Source: Pseudomonadota bacterium
GTDB lineage: Bacteria; Pseudomonadota; Alphaproteobacteria; Caulobacterales; Caulobacteraceae
Reading direction: 5' to 3'
Assembly (NCBI GenBank): GCA_023456105.1
Contig: JAEYAO010000025.1
Span: 1 to 64,000 of the forward strand
Length of the DNA: 64,000 nucleotides
Position numbers and translations under genes: made by a program. The notes under the pieces were generated by a model. That model worked only from the letters and a program-made list of their open reading frames with translations, was not told the origin of the DNA and searched no databases. The first letter of the stretch is position 1. Each line of letters starts with the position of its first letter. Below, in pieces: positions 16,002 through 25,135 of the stretch.

Positions 16002-18071
16002 CTAGGCGTCCGGCGTGTTCGCCTCAAGCTCGTCCAGCCACAGCCGCGCCGTGCCGTCCGACGGCGCGCGCCAGTCGCCGCGCGGCGACAAGGAGCCGCC
16101 CGTCACCACCTTTGGACCATTGGGCAGGGCCGAACGCTTGAACTGCGCCGTCTGGAAGAACCGATGCAGGAACTTGCGCATCCACTCCTTGATGATCGGC
16201 AGCTCGAAGGTGATGCGTTCGGCCTCCGGCGTGCCGGCCGGCCATTCGCCGCGCCCGGCGTCCTTCCACGCCTGGTGCGCCAGATAGGCGACCTTGGACG
16301 GCGCCATGCCGAAGCGGGTGACGTAGAACAGGAAGAAGTCGTTCAGCGCATAGGGCCCGACCGCGCTTTCGGTCGATTGGATCTTGCCGTCCTCGCCGGC
16401 GGGCACCAGCTCGGGTGAAATCTCCGTGTCCAGGATGCCGTACAGCGTCGGGCTGGCGTCCGCCCCCACCACCTGCTTGTCCGCCACCCAGCGGATCAGG
16501 TGCCGGATCAGCGTCTTGGCCACCCCGCCGTTGACGTTGTAGTGGCTCATGTGGTCGCCCACGCCGTAGGTCGCCCAGCCCAGCGCCAGCTCTGACAGGT
16601 CGCCGGTGCCCAGCACGAACGCCTTGTTCTGGTTGGCCAGCCGGAACAGATAGTCGGTCCTCAGACCCGCCTGCACGTTCTCGAAGGTGATGTCATACAC
16701 CGGCTCGCCGCGCCCGAAGGCGTGGCCAATCCCCTCCAGCATGGCGCGCGCCGCCGGCTTGATGTCGATCTCGGCGCCGGTGATCCCCAAGGCGTTCATC
16801 AGGGCCCAGGCGTTGGACTTTGTCCCCTCGGACGTCGCGAACCCCGGCATGGTGAAGCCCAGGATGTTGGTGCGCGGCAGCTCCAGCCGGTCGAACGCCC
16901 GACAGGCGACCAGCAGCGCCTGCGTCGAATCCAGCCCGCCCGACACGCCGATCACGATGCGCTGGCCGTTGGTGGCCTTGAGCCGCCGCATCAGCCCCTG
17001 CACCTGGATGTTGAACGCCTCGTAGCAGTCCTGGTCCAGCCGCTCGGCCCGATCCGGCACGAAGGGGAAGCGATCGACGCTTCGCATCAGTTCGCCGCCC
17101 GGCCCGTCGCCCGCCCGGAACGGCACGAACTGATAGGCGTGCGGCTGAACCTCCGCCCGCGCGCAGTCGGCGAAGGTTCCGGTGCGCAGCCGCTCCAGCC
17201 CGATCCGGTCCACGTCCACATCGGCGACCGTCAGGTGACTCTCCAGCGAAAACCGCTCGCCCTCCGCCAGTCTCAACCCCAGCTCATACACCGTCGCCTG
17301 CCCGTCCCAGGCCAGGTCGGTGGTGCTCTCGCCCCATCCCGAGGCGGTGAACACATAGGCCGCCATCGCCCGCGCCGACTGGCTGGCGCACAAGAGGGCG
17401 CGGTCATCGGACTTGCCGATTACTATGTTGGACGCCGACAGGTTCAGCAGGATGCGCGCCCCGGCCATGGCCTGACGCGTCGAGGGCGGCAGCGGCGCCC
17501 AGTAGTCCTCGCAGATCTCCACCCCGAAGGTGAAGCCCGGCCGGTTCTCGGCCTGGAACAGCAGGTCCGTGCCGAACCGCACCGCTTCGCCCGCGATCCG
17601 CACCTCCCGCTCGTCCGGCTGCAGCTCGACCGCCGGCGAGAACCAGCGCTTCTCATAATATTCGCGGTAGTTCGGCAGATAGGTCTTGGGCACGACGCCC
17701 AGCACCGTCCCGTTCGCCAGCACCACGGCGCAGTTGTACAGCCGATCCGCGCTCCGGATCGGCGCGCCCACCACTGCGACGATCCCGGACTTCACCGTCA
17801 GTTCGGCCAGCGCCGCGACCTGCCGCTCCACCTCGTCCAGCAGCGCGCCTTGCAACAGCAGGTCGTCGATGGCGTAGGCCGATAGCGACAGTTCGGGGAA
17901 CACGATCAGGTCGCAGCCCTGCTCGCCCGCCTGCCGGATCAGTGCGGCGTGCTCCTCCGCATTGGCCTTTGGATCGGCGATGTGGCTGACGGGCGTCGCG
18001 GCGGCGACACGCACGAAGCCGTGGGTCGCGGGCGAGTGGAAGGGGTGGGGCTCAGCTTGGATCTGGGACAT
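16002..18071 (-). CDS. nadE: Glutamine-dependent NAD+ synthetase
   Basis: 689 residues from the ATG at 18071 (MSQIQAEPHPFHSPATHGFV). The N-terminal half is a carbon-nitrogen hydrolase (nitrilase-fold) glutaminase: Glu in FPELSLSAY, Lys in VVPKTYLPNYREYYEKRWF, and Cys in GVEICEDYWAP. The C-terminal half is the ATP-PPase synthetase, with VIGVSGGLDSTQALLVACRA as the P-loop and GTGDLSELALGW downstream. It makes NAD+ from deamido-NAD using glutamine. The two-domain layout and length match the long bacterial form. In-frame sequence upstream of 18071 is Arg-rich and not conserved-looking. Divergent from ftsY across 142 bp. Confidence 0.96.
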   Translation of the reverse strand: MSQIQAEPHPFHSPATHGFVRVAAATPVSHIADPKANAEEHAALIRQAGEQGCDLIVFPELSLSAYAIDDLLLQGALLDEVERQVAALAELTVKSGIVAVVGAPIRSADRLYNCAVVLANGTVLGVVPKTYLPNYREYYEKRWFSPAVELQPDEREVRIAGEAVRFGTDLLFQAENRPGFTFGVEICEDYWAPLPPSTRQAMAGARILLNLSASNIVIGKSDDRALLCASQSARAMAAYVFTASGWGESTTDLAWDGQATVYELGLRLAEGERFSLESHLTVADVDVDRIGLERLRTGTFADCARAEVQPHAYQFVPFRAGDGPGGELMRSVDRFPFVPDRAERLDQDCYEAFNIQVQGLMRRLKATNGQRIVIGVSGGLDSTQALLVACRAFDRLELPRTNILGFTMPGFATSEGTKSNAWALMNALGITGAEIDIKPAARAMLEGIGHAFGRGEPVYDITFENVQAGLRTDYLFRLANQNKAFVLGTGDLSELALGWATYGVGDHMSHYNVNGGVAKTLIRHLIRWVADKQVVGADASPTLYGILDTEISPELVPAGEDGKIQSTESAVGPYALNDFFLFYVTRFGMAPSKVAYLAHQAWKDAGRGEWPAGTPEAERITFELPIIKEWMRKFLHRFFQTAQFKRSALPNGPKVVTGGSLSPRGDWRAPSDGTARLWLDELEANTPDA

Positions 18072-18213
18072 CGGCTCTCCGCATCGCCGTCGTTCGGCTC
18101 GACGAGACAACGCCCCGCCCGCCGCTTGGATCAGCCGCTTATAGCGCAACCGCGACGCTCGAGAACAAACGCGCCGCGTGACCTCGCGCGGGGATGAGGC
18201 TAAGGCCTTGCGC

Positions 18214-19149
18214 ATGACCGATACGGGTAAAAAAGGCTGGTTCCAGCGGCTCAGCCAGGGCCTGTCGCGCTCCTCGAAGCAGATGACCGATCAGGTCGTC
18301 TCCGCCTTCGTCAAGGAGCCCCTGTCCGAGGCCTCCCTCGACCAGCTGGAGGAGCACCTCCTGGAAAGCGACCTCGGTCCAGCCGCCTCGGCCCGGATCG
18401 TGGAGCGGTTCCGCACCCTTCGCTTCGGCAAGGACGCGCCCGAGCGCGAGGTCAAGGAGGCGCTGGCCGAGGCCGTGGCCGCTGAGCTGCTGCCGCGCCA
18501 GGCGACGTTCGACCCGCTGTCCGGGCCCAAGCCCTATGTGGTGCTGTTCGTCGGCGTGAACGGCTCGGGCAAGACCACGACGCTCGGCAAGATCGCGGCC
18601 GACCTGACGGGCAAGGGCGCCAAGGTGATGATCGTCGCCGGCGACACCTTCCGCGCCGCCGCCCGCGAGCAGCTCAAGGTCTGGGCCGAGCGGTCGGGCG
18701 CGCATTTCGAAAGCCGGCGCGACGGCGCCGACGCCGCCGGCCTCGCCTTTGACGCCTACACCAAGGCGCGCGCGGAAGACTTCGACGTGGTGCTGATCGA
18801 CACGGCCGGCCGGCTTCAGAACAAGTCCGCCCTGATGGACGAACTGCTCAAGATCGTCCGGGTGCTGAAAAAGATCGACCCCGACGCCCCCCATGAGACG
18901 CTGCTGGTGCTGGACGCCACCGTGGGCCGCAACGCCCTGGCGCAGGAGCAGATATTCGGCCGCACCGCCTTCGTGTCCGGCATCGTCATGACCAAGCTGG
19001 ACGGCACCGCACGCGGCGGCGTCCTGGTGCCCGTCGCCCAGGCGTCGGATGCGCCGCTGAAGCTGATCGGCGTGGGCGAGGGGATTGAGGACCTTCAGCC
19101 CTTCGACGCCCGCGCCTTTTCCCGCTCCCTTGTCGGACTGGACGACTGA
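18214..19149 (+). CDS. ftsY: Signal recognition particle receptor FtsY
   Basis: 311 residues from the ATG at 18214 (MTDTGKKGWFQRLSQGL). It is the SRP-receptor GTPase that delivers ribosome-nascent chain complexes to SecYEG. The N-terminal amphipathic helix and four-helix N domain (~20-95) are followed by the G domain: G1 GVNGSGKTTTLGK (114-126), AGDTFRAAAREQL, DTAGR (196-200), and TKLDG (260-264), with the closing GVGEGIEDLQPF. The acidic A domain of E. coli FtsY is missing, as in many alphaproteobacteria. The stop overlaps the start of yciB by 1 nt. The partner SRP RNA gene is elsewhere in this window (about 41.6 kb). Confidence 0.97.
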   Translation: MTDTGKKGWFQRLSQGLSRSSKQMTDQVVSAFVKEPLSEASLDQLEEHLLESDLGPAASARIVERFRTLRFGKDAPEREVKEALAEAVAAELLPRQATFDPLSGPKPYVVLFVGVNGSGKTTTLGKIAADLTGKGAKVMIVAGDTFRAAAREQLKVWAERSGAHFESRRDGADAAGLAFDAYTKARAEDFDVVLIDTAGRLQNKSALMDELLKIVRVLKKIDPDAPHETLLVLDATVGRNALAQEQIFGRTAFVSGIVMTKLDGTARGGVLVPVAQASDAPLKLIGVGEGIEDLQPFDARAFSRSLVGLDD

Positions 19150-19781
19150 TGACCCAATCCGCGACCGACAGGAACCGCCAGTCCATCCGTCAGGCCGTCG
19201 ACTTCGGCGCCCTGGTCGCCTTCATGATCGGCTACGCGGTCAACCGCTTCGTGCGCGGGCTGGAGGGCCAGGAGGCGCTAGTTCAGGCGACTTGGGTGCT
19301 GGTCGGCGCCTCCGCACTGGCCCTCCTGATCGGCTGGATGGTGGAGCGCAGGCTGGCGCCCCTGCCGCTGCTGACCGGCGGCTTCGCCCTGGTGTTCGGC
19401 GTCCTGACCCTGGTGTTCCACGACCCGACGCTGCTGAAGATCAAGCTGACCATCCAGAACGCGGCGCTGGCCGTCGTCCTGCTGGGATCGCTGCCGCTGC
19501 GCCGCTATCCGTTCAAATACCTGCTGGGCGAGGCGTTTCAGCTGACGGAGCGGGGATGGCGCGGCCTGACCCTGCGCTACGGCCTGTATTTCGCGGCCGT
19601 CGCCATCGTGAACGAGACCGTCTGGCGCACCCAGAGCGACGACGCCTGGGTCAGCTTCCGCGGCCTTCTGTGGATCGCCTCGGCCGTGTTCGGCGTCTGG
19701 CAGGTCTTCTTCATCATGAAGCACATGGTTAAGGCGGAGGAGGAGCCGGCCGCACCCGTCTCGCCCGACACCGGCCTGTAA
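19149..19781 (+). CDS. yciB: Inner membrane-spanning protein YciB (septation protein A family)
   Basis: 210 residues with five to six hydrophobic segments. Family landmarks include PLLTGGFALVFGVLTLVFHD, the cytoplasmic segment DPTLLKIKLTIQNAALAVVL, the basic GERGW-like turn (TERGWRGLTLRYGLYF) and NETVWR followed by DDAWVSFR. The protein contributes to envelope integrity and division in the species studied; its biochemical role is not settled. It starts 1 nt inside the ftsY stop, so ftsY-yciB is one operon, an arrangement seen in other alphaproteobacteria. The C-terminal tail is Glu/Pro-rich. Confidence 0.92.
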   Translation: MTQSATDRNRQSIRQAVDFGALVAFMIGYAVNRFVRGLEGQEALVQATWVLVGASALALLIGWMVERRLAPLPLLTGGFALVFGVLTLVFHDPTLLKIKLTIQNAALAVVLLGSLPLRRYPFKYLLGEAFQLTERGWRGLTLRYGLYFAAVAIVNETVWRTQSDDAWVSFRGLLWIASAVFGVWQVFFIMKHMVKAEEEPAAPVSPDTGL

Positions 19782-19877
19782 GGCTCCGCACGGACGAACT
19801 GTCGCCAAACCGACGCACGATCCGCGCGAAACCGTAAAGCGCCGCTGTTACCTGTGCCGCACGGTGGAGGTGAGATC

Positions 19878-20480
19878 ATGGTCAAGGCGGGCAAGGCGGC
19901 GAAAAAGGTCGGGCCGCTGGCGAATTCGCCCAGCCACCTGATGCACCGCGCCCTTCAGCTCGCGCTCGACATCTATGCCGAGGAGGCGGGCCCCGACGGC
20001 CTGACCCAGCGTCAGTTCGCGGTGCTGGAGACCGCCTCGCTCAAGGCCGGCCTGACCCAGACCGAGCTGGTGCGCCTGACCGGCATCGACCGCTCGACCC
20101 TGGCCGATCTGGTGACGCGGATGACGGCAAAGGGCCTGCTGGAGCGCGAACGCTCGACGCTGGACGCCCGCGCTAAGGCCGTGCGCCTGTCGGACGCCGG
20201 TCTCGCCCGGCTGGAGGCCGCCCGCCCTCGCGTCGAGGCCGCCGACCGCCGCATCATGGGCCTGCTGCCCAAGGGTCACCGCGACGGCTTCCTGAAGCAG
20301 CTGACCGAACTCGCCGCCGCCGCCGACGACGCCCCCACCCTCGCCAAGGCTCAGGCCAAGGCCGCCAAGAAGGCCCAGAAGCTGGCGGAGAAGGAGGCAA
20401 AGAAGGCCGAAAAGGCCGCCCGCAAGGAAGAAGCGTCGGAAGAGATCAAAGACAAGGCGCGTCTGGCCGCTGCGGACTAA
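19878..20480 (+). CDS. MarR-family regulator with lysine/alanine-rich C-terminal tail
   Basis: 200 residues from the ATG at 19878, preceded by GGTGGAGGTGAG. Residues ~15-135 form a MarR winged helix: dimer helices (LMHRALQLALDIYAEEA), HTH (LTQTELVRLTGIDRSTLADL), and wing (LLERERSTLDARAKAVRLSD). The last ~50 residues are an Ala/Lys/Glu repeat (AQAKAAKKAQKLAEKEAKK) resembling histone H1-like or coiled-coil tails, which MarR proteins normally lack. The target is unknown; no divergent gene gives a clue, since the next gene downstream encodes a membrane protein in the same direction. Confidence 0.88.
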   Translation: MVKAGKAAKKVGPLANSPSHLMHRALQLALDIYAEEAGPDGLTQRQFAVLETASLKAGLTQTELVRLTGIDRSTLADLVTRMTAKGLLERERSTLDARAKAVRLSDAGLARLEAARPRVEAADRRIMGLLPKGHRDGFLKQLTELAAAADDAPTLAKAQAKAAKKAQKLAEKEAKKAEKAARKEEASEEIKDKARLAAAD

Positions 20481-20529
20481 GCTTCACCGGTAGCATTGAC
20501 TCTCCCTCGGCATTGGCCAAGATCGTCTC

Positions 20530-21003
20530 ATGCCGTTCGGCCGAATGATCGTCAGCAGATCCTTTGGCCAGAGCCTGCTCATCGGAAGTCTTCTCGGCAC
20601 ATCGATTTGGATGCTGCCCCAGGCCTTAACCAGCGGCATGCCGTTGGCGGAGGCGTGGATGGTCCCGCTCCTGCTCTTGACCATCAGTGCTGTCGCTTTG
20701 CCGTTCGTCGCCACGGGTCTGATCGTCTTCGGCCTGCCGGCTACGCTGGTGCTTCAGCGACACGCGAAGGCGCCTTGGATAGGATTGGCCGCCGCCCTCT
20801 GGGGGGCGGTCGCCGGCAAGGTCGTCTTCGCCCTGATCAACAACCTGCTGTTCTTCGGCCTCAACAATCCTCCGGTGTTCAGCCTGAATGACATCGGCGT
20901 CTTCTACGGCGTGCCGACCGGGATAGCCTGGTGCTTGCTGCAGGGTCGCGCTCTCAGCGACGGCGATCCCGTCCGGTCCGGTCCACGCGGACCCGCTGGG
21001 TGA
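20530..21003 (+). CDS. Hypothetical multi-pass membrane protein
   Basis: 157 residues, start MPFGRMIVSRSFGQ at the ATG at 20530. Four hydrophobic helices are visible: ~14-33, ~43-72, ~82-108 and a re-entrant or fourth segment around 118-140 (FYGVPTGIAWCLLQG). I do not recognise the family. It lies 49 bp after the MarR-type gene in the same orientation and could be cotranscribed. It converges on the creatininase gene, with stop codons only 9 bp apart. Base composition is slightly lower in GC than its neighbours. Coding potential is supported by the consistent hydrophobic pattern rather than by homology. Confidence 0.6.
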   Translation: MPFGRMIVSRSFGQSLLIGSLLGTSIWMLPQALTSGMPLAEAWMVPLLLLTISAVALPFVATGLIVFGLPATLVLQRHAKAPWIGLAAALWGAVAGKVVFALINNLLFFGLNNPPVFSLNDIGVFYGVPTGIAWCLLQGRALSDGDPVRSGPRGPAG

Positions 21004-21012
21004 CGGCGGGGA

Positions 21013-21777
21013 TCAGGCCGGGGTCGTCTCCTGCGCGAACGCCGTCACGTCGCGGATGAGCGCCGGGACGGCCGCGTCGATGATCTTCTGCCCCTTCTCC
21101 GGGCTGGCCTGCGCCGGGTCCGAACCGATGCGGCCGTCGGGAAAGCGCGCGCGATAATCCAGCGCGTCGCGGATCGGGCCGTTCGGCGCGATGCGGGGCT
21201 GATAGTCGGCGGTCTTGATGCGGTCGGGATAGGCGGCCTGGGTCACCGCGATCTCGGACGGGGTGGCGTGCGCGCCGTGGCCTGTGGGGAACAGGCTGTT
21301 GCACAGGCCCAGCACGCCCGGCAGGTCCCACCAGTTGCGCAGCTTCAGAGAAAACTCCGGCTGTTCCCCGCCAAAGCTCCAGTCCGCGTAGATTTCGCTG
21401 AACGTCGCCTCGATGGTGGCGACGTTGCCGCCGTGCCCGTTCAGGAAATAGATGCGCTCGAACCCGTGCCGGCTCAGCGACGAGACCCAGTCGATGATCA
21501 CCGCCATGAAGGTCGAGGGCCTGAGCGAAATGGTGCCGGCGAAGGCCAGGTGATGCTGGGCCATGCCGATGTTGAAGGTGGGCGCCACCACCAGCCGCTC
21601 GTCGCCCTTCTCCGCCGCGTGGGCGATGATCTCGGGGCACATCCAGTCGGTGCCCAGCAGGCCGGTCGGCCCATGTTGCTCGTTCGACCCGATCGGCACG
21701 ATCGCGGTCCTGGACAGCACCCCGCCGTCGTTGAGACGCGCATCGATCTCGGGCCAGGACGACAGGTGCATCAGCAT
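21013..21777 (-). CDS. Creatininase-family amidohydrolase
   Basis: 254 residues. Metal-ligand motifs of the family are in place: PIGSNEQHGPTGLLGTD (Glu, His, Asp), FNGHGGN-type NGHGGNVATIE, and a later Glu/His region (FPTGHGAHATPSEIAVT). This fold hydrolyses cyclic or linear amides, for example creatinine, N-formamidopyrimidines, or mycofactocin precursor peptides. The substrate cannot be named here. It sits alone between a converging membrane protein gene and the tetR gene on the same strand (30 bp away), so readthrough from the efflux operon is possible. Confidence 0.9.
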   Translation of the reverse strand: MLMHLSSWPEIDARLNDGGVLSRTAIVPIGSNEQHGPTGLLGTDWMCPEIIAHAAEKGDERLVVAPTFNIGMAQHHLAFAGTISLRPSTFMAVIIDWVSSLSRHGFERIYFLNGHGGNVATIEATFSEIYADWSFGGEQPEFSLKLRNWWDLPGVLGLCNSLFPTGHGAHATPSEIAVTQAAYPDRIKTADYQPRIAPNGPIRDALDYRARFPDGRIGSDPAQASPEKGQKIIDAAVPALIRDVTAFAQETTPA

Positions 21778-21807
21778 GGGCGGAACTCCGTAGGCGACGC
21801 TCGCGAT

Positions 21808-22428
21808 CTAGGCCCCGCGTCCGCCCGCGTCTACCGGAGCGAATGCGCGCACGAACCGCGCCGGCGCCTCTTTCGCGCGGACCTTGCGCTGCTCCGGCCC
21901 GATCTGCGGGATGTCCAGCACCGCCCGCAGATGACCGTGACCCAGCACCATGCCGGTGAACATCTCCGCCGCCTCTTCGGGGTCGGGCACGTCCAGCCGC
22001 CCCGCGCGCGTCTGCTCCCTGAGCCAGGCCGACAGCCGCTTCAGGCTTTCGCCCGGCCCCGCCTGGTAGACGATGCGCGAAATGTCCGGCGCCTCGGCCG
22101 ACATCAGACACACGCCGCGCAGCGAGGCCGTCTTCTCGGGCGCGCAGACCCGCTCCAGCAGCGACAGCGCCAGCGCCTCCAGCACCGCCTGCGGCTCGCC
22201 CTCGGCCTTGAGCGGCGCGGTCACGGCGGCGGACCGCTGCTCGGCCAGGGCCTGGGCGATCTCGGACTTGGACGCGAAGCGGTTGTACAGCGTCTGCTTG
22301 GACACCCCAGCCCGCCGGGCGATCTCGTCCATGGAGGCGGCCAGGCCCCGCTCGGCGAACAGGGCGGCGGCGGCCTCCAGGATCGCCTCCGTCTTGGCCT
22401 CGTCGACCTGGCCCGGCAGGCGCGGCAT
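21808..22428 (-). CDS. TetR-family transcriptional regulator of the emrAB operon
   Basis: 206 residues. The N-terminal HTH (AALFAERGLAASMDEIARRA, then GVSKQTLYNRFASKSEIAQA, residues ~21-60) is typical of TetR/AcrR. The C-terminal ligand domain is ~75-206. Its ATG overlaps the emrB stop (TGATG), making it the last gene of emrA-emrB-tetR. Autoregulation of the operon is likely, and the candidate operator upstream of emrA (25141-25156) is its probable site. The inducing compound is unknown. Confidence 0.93.
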   Translation of the reverse strand: MPRLPGQVDEAKTEAILEAAAALFAERGLAASMDEIARRAGVSKQTLYNRFASKSEIAQALAEQRSAAVTAPLKAEGEPQAVLEALALSLLERVCAPEKTASLRGVCLMSAEAPDISRIVYQAGPGESLKRLSAWLREQTRAGRLDVPDPEEAAEMFTGMVLGHGHLRAVLDIPQIGPEQRKVRAKEAPARFVRAFAPVDAGGRGA

Positions 22429-24011
22429 CAGTGGGCGTCCGAGGGCGGGGCGGCGGCTTGCGCCCGCACCGGCTGGGCGAACAGGGTGACAAAGGCGGCG
22501 ACCGCGCAGGCCACGGCCAGAAGCGCGAAGGCGTCGCCGAACGCCAGCGTCGTCGCCTGCCGCTGCAGGATGCCCCACACCGCCTTCAGCGCCGAGGCGT
22601 GCGGATCGACCGAGTCGGCGAACCGCTGGGTCAACCCCGCGATCACGCCCTGCACCCCTTGGCTGCCTTGCGGAATGGCCTGCGTCAGCTCGCCCATGTG
22701 CACCGCCGTCTGGGTGGTGATGGAGGTGTTCAGGATCGCCAGGCCGAAGGCGCCGCCGACATTGCGGCTGAGGTTCACCAGGCCCGAGGCGTTCTTGACC
22801 ATGTGCGGCGGCAGCGTCGCCATCGTCACCTGCTGCGAGGCGATCATGGCCAGCATGACGCCCACGCCCCTCAGCGCCTGCACGCTCGCGAACTGCCAAA
22901 AGCCCCATTCGGTGGTCACCGCATGCGCGTCCCACATGCCCCAGGCGCACAGCATGAAGCCGACAAACATCAGGATGCGGGCGTCCACCTTTCGCACCAG
23001 CCGCCCGGCGAAGGGTCCGGTCGCGAACATGGCCAGGCCCGACACCACCATGGTGGTCCCGACCTCCGCGGCCGAATAGTCGCGCACCCGCCCCAGGAAC
23101 AGCGGCAGGAGAAAGGTCCCGCCGAACAGCGCCGCGCCGACGATAAAGGTCATGACGACGCCGACCACGAAGTTGCGGTTGCCGAACGCCCGCAGCTCCA
23201 CGATCGGGTTGCGATAGGTCAGCGAGCGCCAGACAAAGGCCGGAAACGCCAGCCCGGCCACAACGGCGAGCAAAAGGATCTCGTCGTCCTGGAACCAGTC
23301 GTTCTTGGCCCCCTCCTCCAGCACGAACTGCAGGCTCATCAGAAAGGCGGCCATCAGAAACAGGCCCCACCAGTCGAACCCCTTGGCCAGGCTCGGATCG
23401 CCCTTGTCGAAGTTGGCGTAGCGCCCGACCAGGAACAGCACGACCGCACCCGGAATGACGTTGATGAAGAACAGCCAGCGCCAGCTCAGCCACTCGGTCA
23501 GGTGCCCGCCCAGCGTCGGCCCGACGGTCGGCGCCAACGTCACGATCAGGCCCATGACGACGCTGGCCGTGACCCGCTTGTCCGGCGGAAAGGCGGTGAA
23601 TGCGACGGCGAACACGGTGGGGATCATGGCCCCGCCGACAAAGCCCTGCAGCGCGCGAAACAGGATCATGCTCTCGATCGAGGACGACAGCCCTGTCGCC
23701 ACGCTCATGATCAGAAAGCCGACGCAGGAGGCCAGAAACAGCTTCTGCGTGCCCCACAGCCGCGACAGATATCCCGACAGCGGGATCATCACGACTTCCG
23801 GGATCAGATAGGCGGTCTGGATCCAGCTGATCTCGTCGGCGGAGGCGCCCACGCCCGCCTGGATCTGCGGCAGGGACGCCGCCACGATCTGGATGTCCAG
23901 GATGGCCATGAACTGGCCCACCACCATGCCGGCGAAACCCAGCAGCAGGACGGTCCAGTTGATCTCGGGGGCCGACGCGCCGGCCGGAATGGCCGGGCTG
24001 GCGGCGGTCAC
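22428..24011 (-). CDS. emrB: DHA2-family MFS drug efflux permease, EmrB-like
   Basis: 527 residues from a GTG at 24011 that overlaps the emrA stop (GTGA). There are fourteen hydrophobic segments, as in the DHA2 family. Landmarks: MAILDIQIVAASLPQIQ in TM1, the antiporter motif C APTVGPTLGGHLTEW followed by SWRWLFFINVIPG, and RALQGFVGGAMIPT. It is a proton-coupled multidrug exporter acting with the EmrA adaptor to cross the periplasm, needing a TolC-type duct that is not encoded here. The start codon is inferred from the coupling to emrA. The 1-nt overlap with tetR continues the operon. Confidence 0.95.
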   Translation of the reverse strand: MTAASPAIPAGASAPEINWTVLLLGFAGMVVGQFMAILDIQIVAASLPQIQAGVGASADEISWIQTAYLIPEVVMIPLSGYLSRLWGTQKLFLASCVGFLIMSVATGLSSSIESMILFRALQGFVGGAMIPTVFAVAFTAFPPDKRVTASVVMGLIVTLAPTVGPTLGGHLTEWLSWRWLFFINVIPGAVVLFLVGRYANFDKGDPSLAKGFDWWGLFLMAAFLMSLQFVLEEGAKNDWFQDDEILLLAVVAGLAFPAFVWRSLTYRNPIVELRAFGNRNFVVGVVMTFIVGAALFGGTFLLPLFLGRVRDYSAAEVGTTMVVSGLAMFATGPFAGRLVRKVDARILMFVGFMLCAWGMWDAHAVTTEWGFWQFASVQALRGVGVMLAMIASQQVTMATLPPHMVKNASGLVNLSRNVGGAFGLAILNTSITTQTAVHMGELTQAIPQGSQGVQGVIAGLTQRFADSVDPHASALKAVWGILQRQATTLAFGDAFALLAVACAVAAFVTLFAQPVRAQAAAPPSDAH

Positions 24012-25102
24012 CGGGCTGCGGCGCCGTTCGCCGCCATCTGCGCGCCGCCGGCTTCGGCGAAGCTGTGGCCGCCCTCGCTCTTCAGATCGACCTTGACCTC
24101 GACCGACAGGCCGGGCCGCAGCGACAGGCCCTGGTTGCGGTCCACCACGATGCGGACGGGCACGCGCTGGGTGATCTTGGTGAAGTTGCCGGTGGCGTTC
24201 TCGACCGGGATCAGGGCGAACTCGGACCCGGTCGCGGGCGCGAAGCTGTCGATGCGGCCATGCAGGGCGCGGCCCTTGAAGGCGTCGGCCTCGATCTCGA
24301 CAGTCTGGCCCAGCCGCAGCCGGTCCAGCTGCGTTTCCTTGAAGTTGGCGACCACATAGGTGTCGCCCAGCGGCACCAGCGACAGCAGTTGCGTGCCCGG
24401 TCCGACATATTGCCCGGCGCGCACGCTGCGGGCGCCGACCACGCCGGCCGAGGGCGCGCGGATCACCGTGCGCTCCAGCGCCACGCGGGCCAGTTCGACC
24501 TGGGCCCGCGCCTGCTGCACGGCGGCCACGCTGCGCTCGCGGGTCGATCCCAGCACGCCCGAGCTGCGCTGCTCGGCGGTCAGGGCGGCCTGGGCCTGCG
24601 CCACGGTGGCGTTGGCGCTTCGGGCGTTGGCCTGCTGCGTCTGGATGCGCTGCTGCGAGACCCAGCCGGCGTCCGCCAGCTGGCCATAGCGGTTCAGTTC
24701 GGCCTGAGCGAGGCCGGCCTGCGCGCGCGCCTGCTCGACCGCGGCGGCGCGGGCGGCGATGGTGGCCTCTTCCTGCACGGCCTGGGCGTCGACGTTGCCG
24801 ACGGCGGCTTCCGCCGCCTGCAGATTGGCCTCGGCCTGCGCCAGCTCGGCCTTCTGGTCGCTGTCGTCCAGCCGCACCAGAACCTGACCCGCCTCCACCC
24901 GCTGGTTGTCGCCCACCAGCACCTCGACCACTCGGCCCGAGATCTGCGGGCTGACCAGGGTGGTGTCGGCCTCGACAAAGGCGTTGTCGGTCGCCTCCCA
25001 GCGCTGGCCGTTGATCCACCACACGACGCCGCCCCCGACCACGATCAGGGCCGCGACCCCGGCGGCGATCAGCGGCAGGCGTTTCTTGACTTGAGGCGAC
25101 AT
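24008..25102 (-). CDS. emrA: HlyD/EmrA-family periplasmic adaptor
   Basis: 364 residues from the ATG at 25102 (MSPQVKKRLPL). A single N-terminal membrane anchor (~10-30) is followed by the family start QRWEATDNAFVEADTTLVSP, the first lipoyl half (ISGRVVEVLVGDNQRVEAGQ), a long Ala/Gln-rich coiled-coil hairpin (~95-215), the second lipoyl half (VIRAPSAGVVGARSVRAGQY) and a beta-barrel ending. It joins the EmrB permease to an outer membrane channel. First gene of the operon; its promoter with an embedded palindrome is just upstream. Confidence 0.94.
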   Translation of the reverse strand: MSPQVKKRLPLIAAGVAALIVVGGGVVWWINGQRWEATDNAFVEADTTLVSPQISGRVVEVLVGDNQRVEAGQVLVRLDDSDQKAELAQAEANLQAAEAAVGNVDAQAVQEEATIAARAAAVEQARAQAGLAQAELNRYGQLADAGWVSQQRIQTQQANARSANATVAQAQAALTAEQRSSGVLGSTRERSVAAVQQARAQVELARVALERTVIRAPSAGVVGARSVRAGQYVGPGTQLLSLVPLGDTYVVANFKETQLDRLRLGQTVEIEADAFKGRALHGRIDSFAPATGSEFALIPVENATGNFTKITQRVPVRIVVDRNQGLSLRPGLSVEVKVDLKSEGGHSFAEAGGAQMAANGAAAR

Positions 25103-25135
25103 CGATTCGTCCGGTGCGACATTTTGAAGCGGCGC

